DNA of 33,715 nucleotides from Planctomycetota bacterium (GTDB lineage Bacteria > Planctomycetota > UBA11346). The translations under genes were made by a program, and so were the position numbers. The notes under the pieces were generated by a model. It worked only from the letters and a program-made list of their open reading frames with translations. It ran no database searches and was not told the origin of the DNA. The stretch is from positions 1 through 33,715 of the forward strand of contig JAQIBG010000024.1 in the NCBI GenBank assembly GCA_027859175.1, in the 5' to 3' direction. Below are positions 8,342 through 16,290 of this stretch, piece by piece. Position 1 is the first letter of the stretch, and every line of letters begins with the position of its first letter.

Positions 8342-9277
8342 ATGCTGCATGAGTTAGAGGTCGACGAAACCGCTGTTGGTGACCGTCTGGATGTGTTCCT
8401 AGAGGCCCGTTTACCGGGCTGTTCGCGGTCTTTGGTGGCCCGTTGTATCAAGCAAGACTTGTGCACGGTGACGCCAGGTAAGGCCAAGCCGGGCTACCGT
8501 TTGCGTGGCGGCGAGGCGGTGGCGATTGAGGTGCCGGACATCGAGCCGCTCGAAGCCGTTCCTGAAGATATCCCGCTTGCAGTGCTGCATGAAGACGACG
8601 AGCTTCTGGTGGTGAATAAGGCTCCAGGGATGGTGGTGCATCCGGCGATTGGGCATCACAAGGGCACGCTGCTCAATGCGGTCCTAGGTCGCTATGATGG
8701 TAGCAGCAGCACGGTGCGCCCTGGCCTGATCCATCGCCTCGATGCCGATACCTCAGGGGTGATTGCGATTGCTCGCACTCCCGAGGCTTTGACCTGGTTT
8801 CAAGACGCGTTCCGTGAACGGCGCGTCGTCAAGCGCTACCTTGCCCTGGCGCATGGCCGTCCGCGTGAAGATGTGTTCGAGCACAAGGGTTGGATTGGGC
8901 GCCATTATAAAGACTTCCGTAAGCGTGGCGTGCAGCCCGATAACACGCCCGGCGCCAAAGACGCGCATACCGGCTTTGTGAGACGAGCCACTTTTGACGG
9001 CTTTAGCGCGCTTGAGTGCCGATTGCACACCGGGCGCACTCATCAAATCCGCGTTCATCTGGCTGACTTGGGACACGCAATCCTGGCTGATGGCGTCTAT
9101 GGGCGCAGCGTGCGCTGGCCCTTGCAGGGGCCGATTCACCTGCGCCGTCAGGGCTTGCACGCGTGGCGCCTGGAGTTGCCGCGGCGCGACGGCAGCACGC
9201 TGCAAGTCACGGCGCCAATTCCGGATGATCTCCAGATCGTGCTGGGCGATACCCAACTGGAGCCGCTGACAGACTAG
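8342..9277 (+). CDS. rluD: RluA-family 23S rRNA pseudouridine synthase (RluD-like)
   Basis: The 311-residue protein has an N-terminal S4 RNA-binding domain (about 13-65). The RluA-family catalytic domain follows, with the signature GLIHRLDADTSG, where Asp134 is the catalytic aspartate. Downstream are the conserved RTHQIRVHLA and the ILADGVYG segment. It should convert specific uridines in 23S rRNA to pseudouridine. RluD (helix 69) is the most likely member because of the S4 domain, but RluC-like specificity cannot be excluded. I chose ATG 8342 because the S4 domain starts just after it; the frame is open back to 8210 through sequence that overlaps the divergent debranching-enzyme start. No clear ribosome-binding site is seen. 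Its TAG stop overlaps the TAG of pth on the other strand in the palindrome CTAG. Confidence 0.9.
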   Translation: MLHELEVDETAVGDRLDVFLEARLPGCSRSLVARCIKQDLCTVTPGKAKPGYRLRGGEAVAIEVPDIEPLEAVPEDIPLAVLHEDDELLVVNKAPGMVVHPAIGHHKGTLLNAVLGRYDGSSSTVRPGLIHRLDADTSGVIAIARTPEALTWFQDAFRERRVVKRYLALAHGRPREDVFEHKGWIGRHYKDFRKRGVQPDNTPGAKDAHTGFVRRATFDGFSALECRLHTGRTHQIRVHLADLGHAILADGVYGRSVRWPLQGPIHLRRQGLHAWRLELPRRDGSTLQVTAPIPDDLQIVLGDTQLEPLTD

Positions 9278-9942
9278 ATCTCGTTGGGGTCAGCTTGGTC
9301 GCTTGCTTGGTCGCTACTTGCTTGGTCGGGCTTGGGCTTGTGGGCAGGCTTCGGTTTTGGTGCCGGAGGATGCAGGGGGCCATTGAAGCACATCGCGTCT
9401 TTGATCCCGCCGCCGAGCCACGCCATGGCACAATCAGCGGCCTTGGCGGTCATGGCGGTGGCGTCGTCACGCTCGTCGGGCGCAAAGCGGCCGAGCACGT
9501 GGCCAACCTGATCGCCGCTGGGGGCACCAATGCCCACGCGTAGGCGCGGGTAGGCTTTGCCGATGCGTTGTTCGATGTCTTTAAGCCCATTGTGGCCGCC
9601 CGAGGAGCCCTCGGCGCGTAGCCGCAGGGTGCCGAGGGTGAGGTGGATGTCGTCTACCACCACCAGCAGATCGCTGGGCTGGCACTTATAAAATGCGAGG
9701 CAGGCCTGGGCCGTGCTACCCGACAGGTTGACGAAGGTCTGCGGTTTGACTAACAGGGCCTTGCCGCCGCCAAGCTGGCCGGGCAGGTTCCACTGGGCGA
9801 CCTCGCATTTCCACTTCTTGTTGCGCTCAAAGCCCAGTGTGCCGGCGCGGCGGGCCAGTTCTTCAATCACGTGAAAGCCCGCGTTGTGGCGCGTGCCTTC
9901 GTATTCCGCGCCCGGATTGCCAATACCAAGAATAACCCGCAT
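9274..9942 (-). CDS. pth: Peptidyl-tRNA hydrolase with Pro/Lys-rich tail
   Basis: This enzyme frees tRNA from peptidyl-tRNA dropped by stalled ribosomes. Residues 1-190 are a standard bacterial Pth: GIGNPG near the start, TRHNAG with catalytic His19, KPQTFVNLSG, and GGHNGLKDI. I chose ATG 9942 because the family begins MRVILGIGNPG; the 13 residues upstream are not family-like. The last 30 or so residues form a low-complexity Pro/Lys tail with PKPKPAHKPKP, then short SDQA repeats. That makes the protein 222 residues, longer than the usual 190-200. On the DNA level the tail is a set of imperfect repeats of GCTTGGTCG. A terminator separates the gene from the upstream tRNA, so it probably has its own promoter in 9943-10031. 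Confidence 0.95.
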   Translation of the reverse strand: MRVILGIGNPGAEYEGTRHNAGFHVIEELARRAGTLGFERNKKWKCEVAQWNLPGQLGGGKALLVKPQTFVNLSGSTAQACLAFYKCQPSDLLVVVDDIHLTLGTLRLRAEGSSGGHNGLKDIEQRIGKAYPRLRVGIGAPSGDQVGHVLGRFAPDERDDATAMTAKAADCAMAWLGGGIKDAMCFNGPLHPPAPKPKPAHKPKPDQASSDQASDQADPNEI

Positions 9943-10031
9943 GGTCGAGCACGGTATGTCAGGGCTCGCGCTGTCGAGCACCAGCCGAAGCGTGCGGCTA
10001 GAACGGCACAGGCTGGGCTCTGGGCAATAAT

Positions 10032-10063
10032 AAAAAAAGCCCCAGCGTAAGCTGGGGCTTTTT
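10032..10063 (-). terminator. Rho-independent terminator of the tRNA-Arg gene
   Basis: A perfect 8-bp GC-rich stem (GCCCCAGC with GCTGGGGC) and a 4-nt loop are flanked by A and T runs on either side. It begins 1 base after the encoded CCA end of tRNA-Arg on the minus strand and gives a run of T in that direction. The A/T symmetry means it could also stop transcription from the plus strand. Confidence 0.92.
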
Positions 10064-10064
10064 A

Positions 10065-10141
10065 TGGCACACCCGACAGGGTTCGAACCTGTGACTTCCA
10101 GCTCCGGAAGCTGGCGCTCTATCCAACTGAGCTACGGGTGC
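10065..10141 (-). tRNA. tRNA-Arg (anticodon CCG)
   Basis: A 77-base cloverleaf reads on the minus strand. The 7-bp acceptor stem is GCACCCG with CGGGTGT and has a G-U first pair. The D arm contains AGCTCAGTTGG. The anticodon stem CCAGC/GCTGG holds the loop TTCCGGA, which places CCG at positions 34-36. The T arm contains GGTTCGAACCC. The discriminator G is followed by an encoded CCA. It reads the CGG arginine codon. The kinase stop lies 46 bases upstream and the terminator follows at once, so it is a single-gene unit. Confidence 0.97.
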
Positions 10142-10154
10142 CTGAGGGGGCGAG

Positions 10155-10182
10155 AAGGTACGCCCAGAATACAGCGGTGCAA
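10155..10182 (-). promoter_or_regulatory. Possible sigma-70-type promoter for tRNA-Arg
   Basis: On the minus strand, TTGCAC (10182-10177) and TACCTT (10160-10155) are separated by 16 nt, and the -10 box ends 13 nt before the first tRNA base. The position is right for a tRNA promoter lying just after the kinase stop. The -10 match is only moderate. Confidence 0.35.
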
Positions 10183-10187
10183 GACCC

Positions 10188-11162
10188 TCACCCGTCGGAA
10201 GCAGACGGCGAAGGAATGTCGCTGATGGCGTCGCGGTTTTCCCAGGGGAACAGGCGCGCGAGGTAGCGAGCCAGCTTCTCATTGGTGGGGCCGTAGCGGT
10301 CGTCGTACATGTAATGCTCGAGGTCGCCGAGCATCTCTTTGGCGGTTTGGTAGCGATTCTCGATCTTCACTTCCAAGGAGCGCATCATGATCTCTTCGAG
10401 GCGCGCCGGGATGTGCGGGTTGAGGCGGCTCGGCCGCTTGATCGAGAAGTTGTCTTGCTTGTCGACCAGGTCGTCGATGTCGTTGACGTTGTAGACCACG
10501 GTGTTGGTCAGCAGTTCGTACATCACCAGGCCGAGCGAGAAGATGTCGCTCTGGGGGGTGGTGCCCACAAACTTGGCCTGCTCGGGCGACATGTACGGCA
10601 GCTTGCCCATGATCACCTCAGCTTCGTCTGGGGTGTTCATGATGGTGGCTTTGGCGATGCCGAAGTCGGTCAGTTTGACCACGCCCTGATAGGTCAGGAT
10701 GATGTTGGACGGGGTGACATCGCGGTGCACCACGTTGAGCGGGCGGCCGTAGATGTCTTTCTTGGTGTGGGCGTAATGGAGGCTGCGGCACACGCGCGAG
10801 ATGATGAAGGCACCGATCTCAACGTTGGCGACCTTCTGCCGGTTCTTGTGCTCGCGGATGAAGTCGCTCAGGTTCTTACCGTGGGCGTATTCCATCACGA
10901 TGTAGTAGATGCCCTTGGTCTGACCAAGCTGGTAGACCTGCAACACGTTCTCGTGGATCAAGTCAGACACCAACTTGGCTTCACCGACGAAGAGGTCGAT
11001 GTTCTCCTGATTTTTCAGGTATTCACGCTTGATGGTTTTGATCGCTACGATCTTGCGGAAGCCGTCTGAACCGGTCTGTTCAGCCAGATAGACGGAGCCC
11101 ATACCGCCCGACGCGATCTTCTTGAGAACGCGATACGAGGTAAGGTATTGGATTTCCTTCAT
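10188..11162 (-). CDS. Soluble Ser/Thr protein kinase
   Basis: The protein has 324 residues and consists almost wholly of a Hanks-type kinase domain. Visible motifs are the glycine loop ASGGMGSVY (17-25), Lys42 in VAIKTIK, Glu61, HRDVTPSN (146-153), DFGIAK (166-171) and the activation-segment end [18 protein letters not shown] in place of HRDIKPxN is a variant I associate with kinases of myxobacteria and related groups. No membrane helix or extra domain is present, so it is cytoplasmic, unlike the kinase at 2.6-3.7 kb. A short tail (about 295-324) ends in a Ser/Pro-rich stretch. ATG 11162 has AGGA about 10 nt upstream. All catalytic residues are present, so it should be active; substrates are unknown. 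Confidence 0.93.
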   Translation of the reverse strand: MKEIQYLTSYRVLKKIASGGMGSVYLAEQTGSDGFRKIVAIKTIKREYLKNQENIDLFVGEAKLVSDLIHENVLQVYQLGQTKGIYYIVMEYAHGKNLSDFIREHKNRQKVANVEIGAFIISRVCRSLHYAHTKKDIYGRPLNVVHRDVTPSNIILTYQGVVKLTDFGIAKATIMNTPDEAEVIMGKLPYMSPEQAKFVGTTPQSDIFSLGLVMYELLTNTVVYNVNDIDDLVDKQDNFSIKRPSRLNPHIPARLEEIMMRSLEVKIENRYQTAKEMLGDLEHYMYDDRYGPTNEKLARYLARLFPWENRDAISDIPSPSASDG

Positions 11163-11185
11163 GGCCAGCTTCCTACTTCCCCACT

Positions 11186-11214
11186 GGCGTACGTTGCGGC
11201 GTGACCGATGTCAA
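11186..11214 (-). promoter_or_regulatory. Possible promoter for the soluble kinase
   Basis: A perfect -35 hexamer TTGACA (11214-11209, minus strand) is followed after 17 nt by TACGCC, a poor -10 match. It ends 23 bases before the kinase start. The -35 box and spacing are good; the -10 box is the weak point. Confidence 0.3.
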
Positions 11215-11260
11215 TTCCCCATCGGCCACATGGGCCTCGCCGTATGGTATCCAAGCCTAT

Positions 11261-12118
11261 TCAGTACTTGGCGTTGCGTCGCATTTGGAGGAATTGGCCC
11301 TGGGCCGCAGCATGATCCAGTTGCATGAGCTGCTTGGGGCCTGGTTTCCTGGCAAAGGCCCCGGCCACGGCGCTGGCGGTGGCCACGAAGCGCTTGCCGT
11401 TGCGGAAATCGATGCGCCCGAGCTGGGCCAATTGGCCGGCCATGGCCCCGGCGAATACCGCCCGCGCATGCCCGCTGGTCGCAAGGCTGGGGCTCGGGAG
11501 GCAGGGCCAGGCGGTGCGTTTGCCCTTGTAGGCCATGATGCCACCAAAGGCGCCGGCGGTGACCAACACCGCGGTAGCGCCGGCCTCAAGCAGGGCTTCG
11601 GCGCAGGCCAGGGGCTCGGCGATGCCGAGGGCGGCCGCGGCCTGCTGGGCGCCAACCACCAACACGGTGGCCTGAGCGGCCTGGGCCCGCAGGCTGTCGC
11701 CGTCGGTATCGGCCGGCGGCATGATCAGCACGGGGCGCGAGCCCGACTCGGGCAGGGCGGCGATCACGCGGCTGGCGCGGGCCGCTTCGGTGGGGGCGAG
11801 GTCGATGATTGCTGCAGCGCCGAGCTGTTCGGCGTTGACCGGTTCAACCTCAGGCAGAAAGGGGCCCTGGGCCGGGGTATCGCCACCGAAACGGGGGCTG
11901 GGGCCTTCAGCGCCGAGGCCCGCGGGGTCGATGCGGTTGCGCTCGAGCATCTCGGCGGCGCTTTCGGTGAGCGCATCACCGGCCCGGGCCCAGAGCTGGC
12001 ATGGCGCAAAGGCGGCGGCGCTGGCGGCGGCGTAGAGGCCGGTGCCGGCCCACAGGTGGCTGCGGTCGTCGGCGGCTTCAAAACCGGTGGGGCCGCACAA
12101 TAGAAGAACATTACTCAT
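11261..12118 (-). CDS. PfkB/ribokinase-like protein lacking the catalytic motif
   Basis: The protein has 285 residues. Its general layout follows PfkB-family sugar/nucleoside kinases: an N-terminal strand, a GTGLYAAASAAAFAP helix region (about 25-39), LVTAGAFGGIMA (185-196) and C-terminal helices. The family's GAGD motif holds the catalytic base. In the expected place this protein has GHARAVFAG (216-224), which aligns without gaps so that Arg219 replaces the Asp. The N-terminal substrate region is also diverged. It is therefore probably a pseudoenzyme or a strongly changed relative, not a normal kinase. ATG 12118 is preferred: AGGAG lies 6 nt upstream, against 3 nt for ATG 12121. It overlaps the nitroreductase gene by 8 bases, so the two are likely coupled. 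Confidence 0.7.
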   Translation of the reverse strand: MSNVLLLCGPTGFEAADDRSHLWAGTGLYAAASAAAFAPCQLWARAGDALTESAAEMLERNRIDPAGLGAEGPSPRFGGDTPAQGPFLPEVEPVNAEQLGAAAIIDLAPTEAARASRVIAALPESGSRPVLIMPPADTDGDSLRAQAAQATVLVVGAQQAAAALGIAEPLACAEALLEAGATAVLVTAGAFGGIMAYKGKRTAWPCLPSPSLATSGHARAVFAGAMAGQLAQLGRIDFRNGKRFVATASAVAGAFARKPGPKQLMQLDHAAAQGQFLQMRRNAKY

Positions 12119-12701
12119 CATCGGCTCCTGACAGATACCGGGTGACCTCGGCGAGGCCGAGGCGAGGGGGCGTGATCGGTTCGTTGACGCGGCTGCCGAG
12201 CCACACCGAGGCGACGAAGCGCTCGCGCTCGGGATCAATACCGAGGTGGCGCAGGGTGCTTGGATGGCGCAGTGCTGGCGAGGAGGCCCAGAACGAGGCC
12301 AAGCCACGCGCCTCGGCCGCCAACAACAGGTTCTGCACGGCGGCGGCCACGGCTTGGTGGTCTTCATCGTCGACGGTGGGGTTGTCGGCACAGCGCAGGG
12401 CGGTGACCTGGATCATCGCGCCGAGTTGGGGGAAGTAGTGCTGGCACAGCTTGGCGACCTTGCGTGGCCCCTTGCTGGGGTCGGGATCGTTGACGATGGC
12501 GTCTTGCTGCGGCAGCCAGCTGGCCAGATCGGCGATTGCCGCCTGATCGAGCACGGTGAAGCGCCATGGATTGCTGAGCCGGTGGTGCGGGGCCATGATC
12601 GCCAGGCCCAGCAGTTCATCGATGGTGCTGCGGGCAATGGCGGCGCCGCCAAAACTTTTGTGGGTGCGACGGCCGCTGATGACGCTGTCAATCGGGTGCA
12701 T
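12111..12701 (-). CDS. Nitroreductase-family flavoprotein
   Basis: This 196-residue protein belongs to the FMN-dependent nitroreductase family. It has an N-terminal SGRRTHKSF segment, which usually binds FMN phosphate. Then come ELLGLAIMAPHHRLSNPWRF (about 32-51), the typical substrate-side loop, and a central helix with AVQNLLLAAEARGLASFW (about 123-140), the conserved A-x-x-N-x-x-L-x-A-x-x-x-G pattern. It likely reduces a quinone, nitro or other electrophilic compound with NAD(P)H; the substrate cannot be named. I chose ATG 12701 (MHPIDSV) because the family begins there. The ten residues upstream are not conserved-looking. Its 3' end overlaps the PfkB-like gene. Confidence 0.88.
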   Translation of the reverse strand: MHPIDSVISGRRTHKSFGGAAIARSTIDELLGLAIMAPHHRLSNPWRFTVLDQAAIADLASWLPQQDAIVNDPDPSKGPRKVAKLCQHYFPQLGAMIQVTALRCADNPTVDDEDHQAVAAAVQNLLLAAEARGLASFWASSPALRHPSTLRHLGIDPERERFVASVWLGSRVNEPITPPRLGLAEVTRYLSGADDE

Positions 12702-12772
12702 GGCGCGGGATGGTAGGGCCGGCCCTGGCACAGCAAGGCGCCAGCGGGCTCGCGTCTTGCTGGGGCTTGTTG

Positions 12773-13696
12773 CTAAGACTTGGCTGTGCTTTTATTGACG
12801 GCGTCGCTCGTGTCATCGCTTGCCTGTCTTGTATAGAGCTCGGGTTTGGGCCCGCGCTTCCAAGCGTAGATCAGCATGAACACGCCAAACGCAAACACCG
12901 GCACGGTGAGCACCTGGCCCATCGAAAAGGGTCCAAGCACGGTGCCCATCTGCTTGCCGGATTCCTCGAAGATCTCGTCTGGCTGGCGGAAGAACTCACC
13001 AACGAAACGACCGATCGCGTACAGGGTCATCACGAGGCCAACGTTGAGGCCAGGGCGGCGGTGCCGGCCATACACCCACAGGCCGATGACAAAGGGGATC
13101 AGGCCCTCAAGAACCACCGCGTACAACTGGCTCGGGTGGCGTGGCATCAAATCGGGCGCGGCCGGAAACCGCACCGCCCAGGCCACGTCGGTGACCCGGC
13201 CCCATAGCTCGCCATTGATGAAGTTGGCTATGCGGCCGCACATCACGCCCACGGGGATCGCGGTGGCGATGGCGTCGCCCAACACCCAGATGCTCGTCTT
13301 GTACTTGCGCGCAAACAGCCAGCCGCCGATGAAGAAGCCAATGATGCCGCCGTGGCTGGCCATGCCGCCTTCGTTGATCGCCAGCAAACCCCAGAACGGA
13401 ATCTTGCTGGTGAAGGTGATCATGAGTTCAGGCCGGTAGAAGAGACAGTAGCCAAGGCGCCCGCCGAGAATCATACCGAGACCGAGGTACATGACCGCGT
13501 CGCCGGGGCCTTGTTCGTTCAGGGGCAGGTACTCGCGCTTCGACCAGCGGCGCAGCAGCCACCAGCCAATGACCAAGCCCGCGAGGTAGGCCAAGCCATA
13601 CCAGCGGATCCCGAAGGAGCCCGAGATCTGGAGCAGGAAGGGATCCAGATCGTGGGTCCAATACGGGTCGGGTGCCGCGGCCTGCATCCCGTCCAT
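12773..13696 (-). CDS. lgt: Prolipoprotein diacylglyceryl transferase
   Basis: Lgt moves diacylglycerol from phosphatidylglycerol to the lipobox cysteine of prolipoproteins, the first step of lipoprotein maturation in the cytoplasmic membrane. The 307-residue protein shows seven or so hydrophobic segments and the key motifs: RWYGLAYLAG (31-40), GGMASHGG (110-117) with the conserved His115, the Lgt signature GRIANFINGELWGR (154-167), RHPSQLYA (186-193), and EFFRQPD with the conserved Arg237. The length is slightly above the typical 260-300 because of a short polar tail. It starts 2 bases after the alpha/beta-hydrolase-like gene, which puts it in the same transcript. Confidence 0.96.
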   Translation of the reverse strand: MDGMQAAAPDPYWTHDLDPFLLQISGSFGIRWYGLAYLAGLVIGWWLLRRWSKREYLPLNEQGPGDAVMYLGLGMILGGRLGYCLFYRPELMITFTSKIPFWGLLAINEGGMASHGGIIGFFIGGWLFARKYKTSIWVLGDAIATAIPVGVMCGRIANFINGELWGRVTDVAWAVRFPAAPDLMPRHPSQLYAVVLEGLIPFVIGLWVYGRHRRPGLNVGLVMTLYAIGRFVGEFFRQPDEIFEESGKQMGTVLGPFSMGQVLTVPVFAFGVFMLIYAWKRGPKPELYTRQASDDTSDAVNKSTAKS

Positions 13697-13698
13697 GC

Positions 13699-14445
13699 TT
13701 ACACGTCCTTGAGCCAGGCGCGGATCCGCTCCAGCGCGTCGTGGCCGCCACGGGTGTGGGGCTCATCAAGAATATGGTGACCGGCGCCGGCCAGAATCGC
13801 CAACTGGGCCGGGTCATCGGCCTCAAGCAGCGCGCGGTAAAAGGCGCGCGCTGGCTGCACGGGCACTTCGCTGTCGGCGTCGCCATGAATCAGCAGCACC
13901 GGCGGGAACACTTCAGGGTCGAGTTCCATCGGGTCGAGACTGTCGGCGTGCACGCCAGCAAAGGTCTGAAGCTGCCGCGCGATGTCGTCGGGGCAGTTGT
14001 CCCAGGCCGTTAGGGTGGGCGCCGCGCCACAGGTGGTGACGCCACGTACGGTGAAGTTGCGCTTGGTGCTGCCGGCCAAAGCCAGGGCTGGAATCGCGGC
14101 CGCGCCGGCAGCGAGAATCACCACGCAGCGGTCGGTGCCGCCGAGAATCGAGATCTCTTCCAGCGCGCGGTCGATGCCAGCGCGCAGGTCGTCGACGATG
14201 CCGGTGCCGTCGCCCGCTTGCTCGAGCAAGCGATAGCCGATGGCAGCGCAGGGATGCCCGCTGCCGGCCAGATGCAAGGCCGTGCTATGGAGGTCTTGCC
14301 GCCGGCCTGAGCGCCACCAGCCGCCGTGCAGCAGCACCAGCAGGGGGGCTTCGTCATCAACGCCATCGGGGCAGAAAATATCGACCGCCTGCGTGGGCGC
14401 CTGGCCGTAGCTCAGGTCAAGACGTACTCGGATCTCTTCGCTCAT
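13699..14445 (-). CDS. Alpha/beta-hydrolase-like protein without a nucleophile Ser
   Basis: The protein has 248 residues with the fold signs of the BD-FAE/kynurenine-formamidase-like esterases: the oxyanion motif HGGWW (40-44), a following YRLLEQ segment, and HGDADSEVPV (188-197) plus AGAGHH (220-224), which would supply the acid and the His. The nucleophile elbow should read G-x-S-x-G. Here it reads LAAGA (111-115), with no Ser or Cys anywhere in the elbow. Either it is catalytically dead or it has been repurposed. I chose ATG 14445, one base after the argS stop, instead of an earlier codon inside argS. It sits between argS and lgt in a tight same-strand run. Confidence 0.8.
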   Translation of the reverse strand: MSEEIRVRLDLSYGQAPTQAVDIFCPDGVDDEAPLLVLLHGGWWRSGRRQDLHSTALHLAGSGHPCAAIGYRLLEQAGDGTGIVDDLRAGIDRALEEISILGGTDRCVVILAAGAAAIPALALAGSTKRNFTVRGVTTCGAAPTLTAWDNCPDDIARQLQTFAGVHADSLDPMELDPEVFPPVLLIHGDADSEVPVQPARAFYRALLEADDPAQLAILAGAGHHILDEPHTRGGHDALERIRAWLKDV

Positions 14446-14446
14446 G

Positions 14447-16207
14447 TTACATCCGCTCCGGGGCAATCAGCCCCAGTAGTCTTAGGCCTTCGCCCAGGGT
14501 GGCGCGGGCGGCGGCTACCAGCCGAATCCGCGCCGCCGAAACAGCTAGGTCATCGCCGATCACGCGGGCGCTGTGGTCTTTGCTGCCGGCGCTGAGCCAG
14601 CTGGAGATCCCGGCCGCGAGTTGCAGCAGGGCCTGCGCCAGTTGGCTCGGCTCATCGTTGTCGAGGGTCAGCCGCAGTGCGTCGCGCATGCGCGCAATCA
14701 GCAGCAGCACGTTCTTCTCATCATCGCGCGTCAGCAGTTGCACGTCGCCGGCGGGGGCGTCGGCACAGGTGCTCGCGAAGCGGCGCTCAATCGAGCACAG
14801 CCGAGCGTGGGCGAACTGCAGATACACTCCGGTGTCGCCCTGCATGTTGAGGGCGTCTTCGTAGCGGAATTTAACGTCGCCCTTGCGCCCATTCTTGAGG
14901 TCGTTGAACACCACCGCGCCGATGCCAACGGCGTGGGCCACGGCATTTTGCTCGTCGTCGCTGAGCTCAGGATTTTTCTCGGCCACAATCGCGCGCGCGC
15001 GGGTGATCGACTCATTGAGGACATCAGTCAGCAACAGCACGCGGCCCTTTTTGCTGCTGCCCTTGAGGAAGGCTTGTTCGGTTTCGTCCCACATCAAAAC
15101 CACGCCGAAGCCAACGTGACGGAGGCGGTCGGCGTAGGGCTTGTCGAGTTTCTTGGCGACCGCGAACCCCACGCCGAAATGCAGGCCTTGGCCGAGGTCG
15201 ACCACGTACATGCTGCGGTCGAAATTGAATTCATTGAAGCGATCTTGGCACGCTGCCAAGTCACGTGTGGCGTAGAGGGTGCCGCCGTCGGCGCGCTTGA
15301 TCAGCACCGGCTTTTTGAAGCCTTCGGCCGAGAGGTCAACTACGCTGGCGCCGTCATCTTTGCTCAGCAGGCCGCTGCTTTCGAGCTCGGCGAGGACCGG
15401 GGCCATCTTGTCTTCGTAGTAGGCTTCGCCTTTCCACGAATCGAAGTCGACCCCCAGCAGGCCGTAGACCTTATGGAATTCGGTGAGGCTGGCGTCTTTG
15501 AACACCTGCCACAGCTCGCGCGCTTCGGTGTCGCCATCTTCAAGCCGCTTCGACCAGGTGCGGGCTTCTTCGGCCACGCTGGCGTCTGCTTCGGCGGCCG
15601 TTGAGATGCGCACGTAGAGCGCGTTGAGGAAGGTGACCTTGTCGTCGGCGGCCTCGAGATCGCTCAGGCTCAGGTTTTCGCGCTTCCAGCCGGCAATCAG
15701 GCGGCCGAAGGCGGTGCCCCAGTCGCCGAGAAAGTTGATCCGGGCCACGTCCCAGCCGCAGGCCTGATAGATCCGCGCCAGGCTGTTGCCGATCATGGTT
15801 GAGCGGATGTGGTGGAAGGCCAGATGCTTGGCGATGTTTGGACTGGAGAAGTCGATGCACACCGAGTGCCCGGCGCCGCTGTCGTCGCGCAGGGCCACGC
15901 AGGGATTGTCGGCCAGGGCGGGCAGGAGCATGCCGGCTACGGTGGCGGGGCTGAAGCTGATGTTCAGGAACGGCCCGGCGGCACTGGCCTGGGCGCCAGG
16001 AATGGTGCTGGCGAGGGTGTCGGCTAGCTCGCTGGCGAGCCGTGGTGGCGCAACTTTGCGCGCCTTGGCCAAGGCAAAGCAGGGCACGGCGAGATCACCG
16101 GCCCCGGCCTTGGTTGGCGGGATCACCAGGGGCATGACCTCCGCGAGGTCAAGGTCGAGGTGCTGGGCGATGGCTTGTGCCACCGGGGCGCGCAACAGGT
16201 CGAGCAT
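14447..16207 (-). CDS. argS: Arginyl-tRNA synthetase
   Basis: This class I synthetase (586 residues) charges tRNA-Arg with arginine. Visible parts are an N-terminal additional domain (1-110) and the catalytic core starting at FSSPNIAK (120-127), with INFLGDWGTAFG shortly after. ALNMQGDTGVYLQFAHARLCS comes late in the core, and a C-terminal DALR-type helical domain ends in LLGLIAPERM. The HIGH-equivalent is unusual: AFHH at 130-133, where the family normally has H-x-G-H. The KMSKS-equivalent is KGSSKKGRV, relaxed as in many ArgRS. I chose ATG 16207 because the family domain begins just there; a frame open to 16537 runs through non-conserved sequence. It lies 83 bases after the FHA gene on the same strand. 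Confidence 0.95.
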   Translation of the reverse strand: MLDLLRAPVAQAIAQHLDLDLAEVMPLVIPPTKAGAGDLAVPCFALAKARKVAPPRLASELADTLASTIPGAQASAAGPFLNISFSPATVAGMLLPALADNPCVALRDDSGAGHSVCIDFSSPNIAKHLAFHHIRSTMIGNSLARIYQACGWDVARINFLGDWGTAFGRLIAGWKRENLSLSDLEAADDKVTFLNALYVRISTAAEADASVAEEARTWSKRLEDGDTEARELWQVFKDASLTEFHKVYGLLGVDFDSWKGEAYYEDKMAPVLAELESSGLLSKDDGASVVDLSAEGFKKPVLIKRADGGTLYATRDLAACQDRFNEFNFDRSMYVVDLGQGLHFGVGFAVAKKLDKPYADRLRHVGFGVVLMWDETEQAFLKGSSKKGRVLLLTDVLNESITRARAIVAEKNPELSDDEQNAVAHAVGIGAVVFNDLKNGRKGDVKFRYEDALNMQGDTGVYLQFAHARLCSIERRFASTCADAPAGDVQLLTRDDEKNVLLLIARMRDALRLTLDNDEPSQLAQALLQLAAGISSWLSAGSKDHSARVIGDDLAVSAARIRLVAAARATLGEGLRLLGLIAPERM

Positions 16208-16290
16208 GGGCTCCTTCTCCGCTCCAAGGGGAGGAGCAGTCTGGAGGCGCCGCTGATACCGCAAGCGCTGCTCTCGTGGCCCGGGATCGG

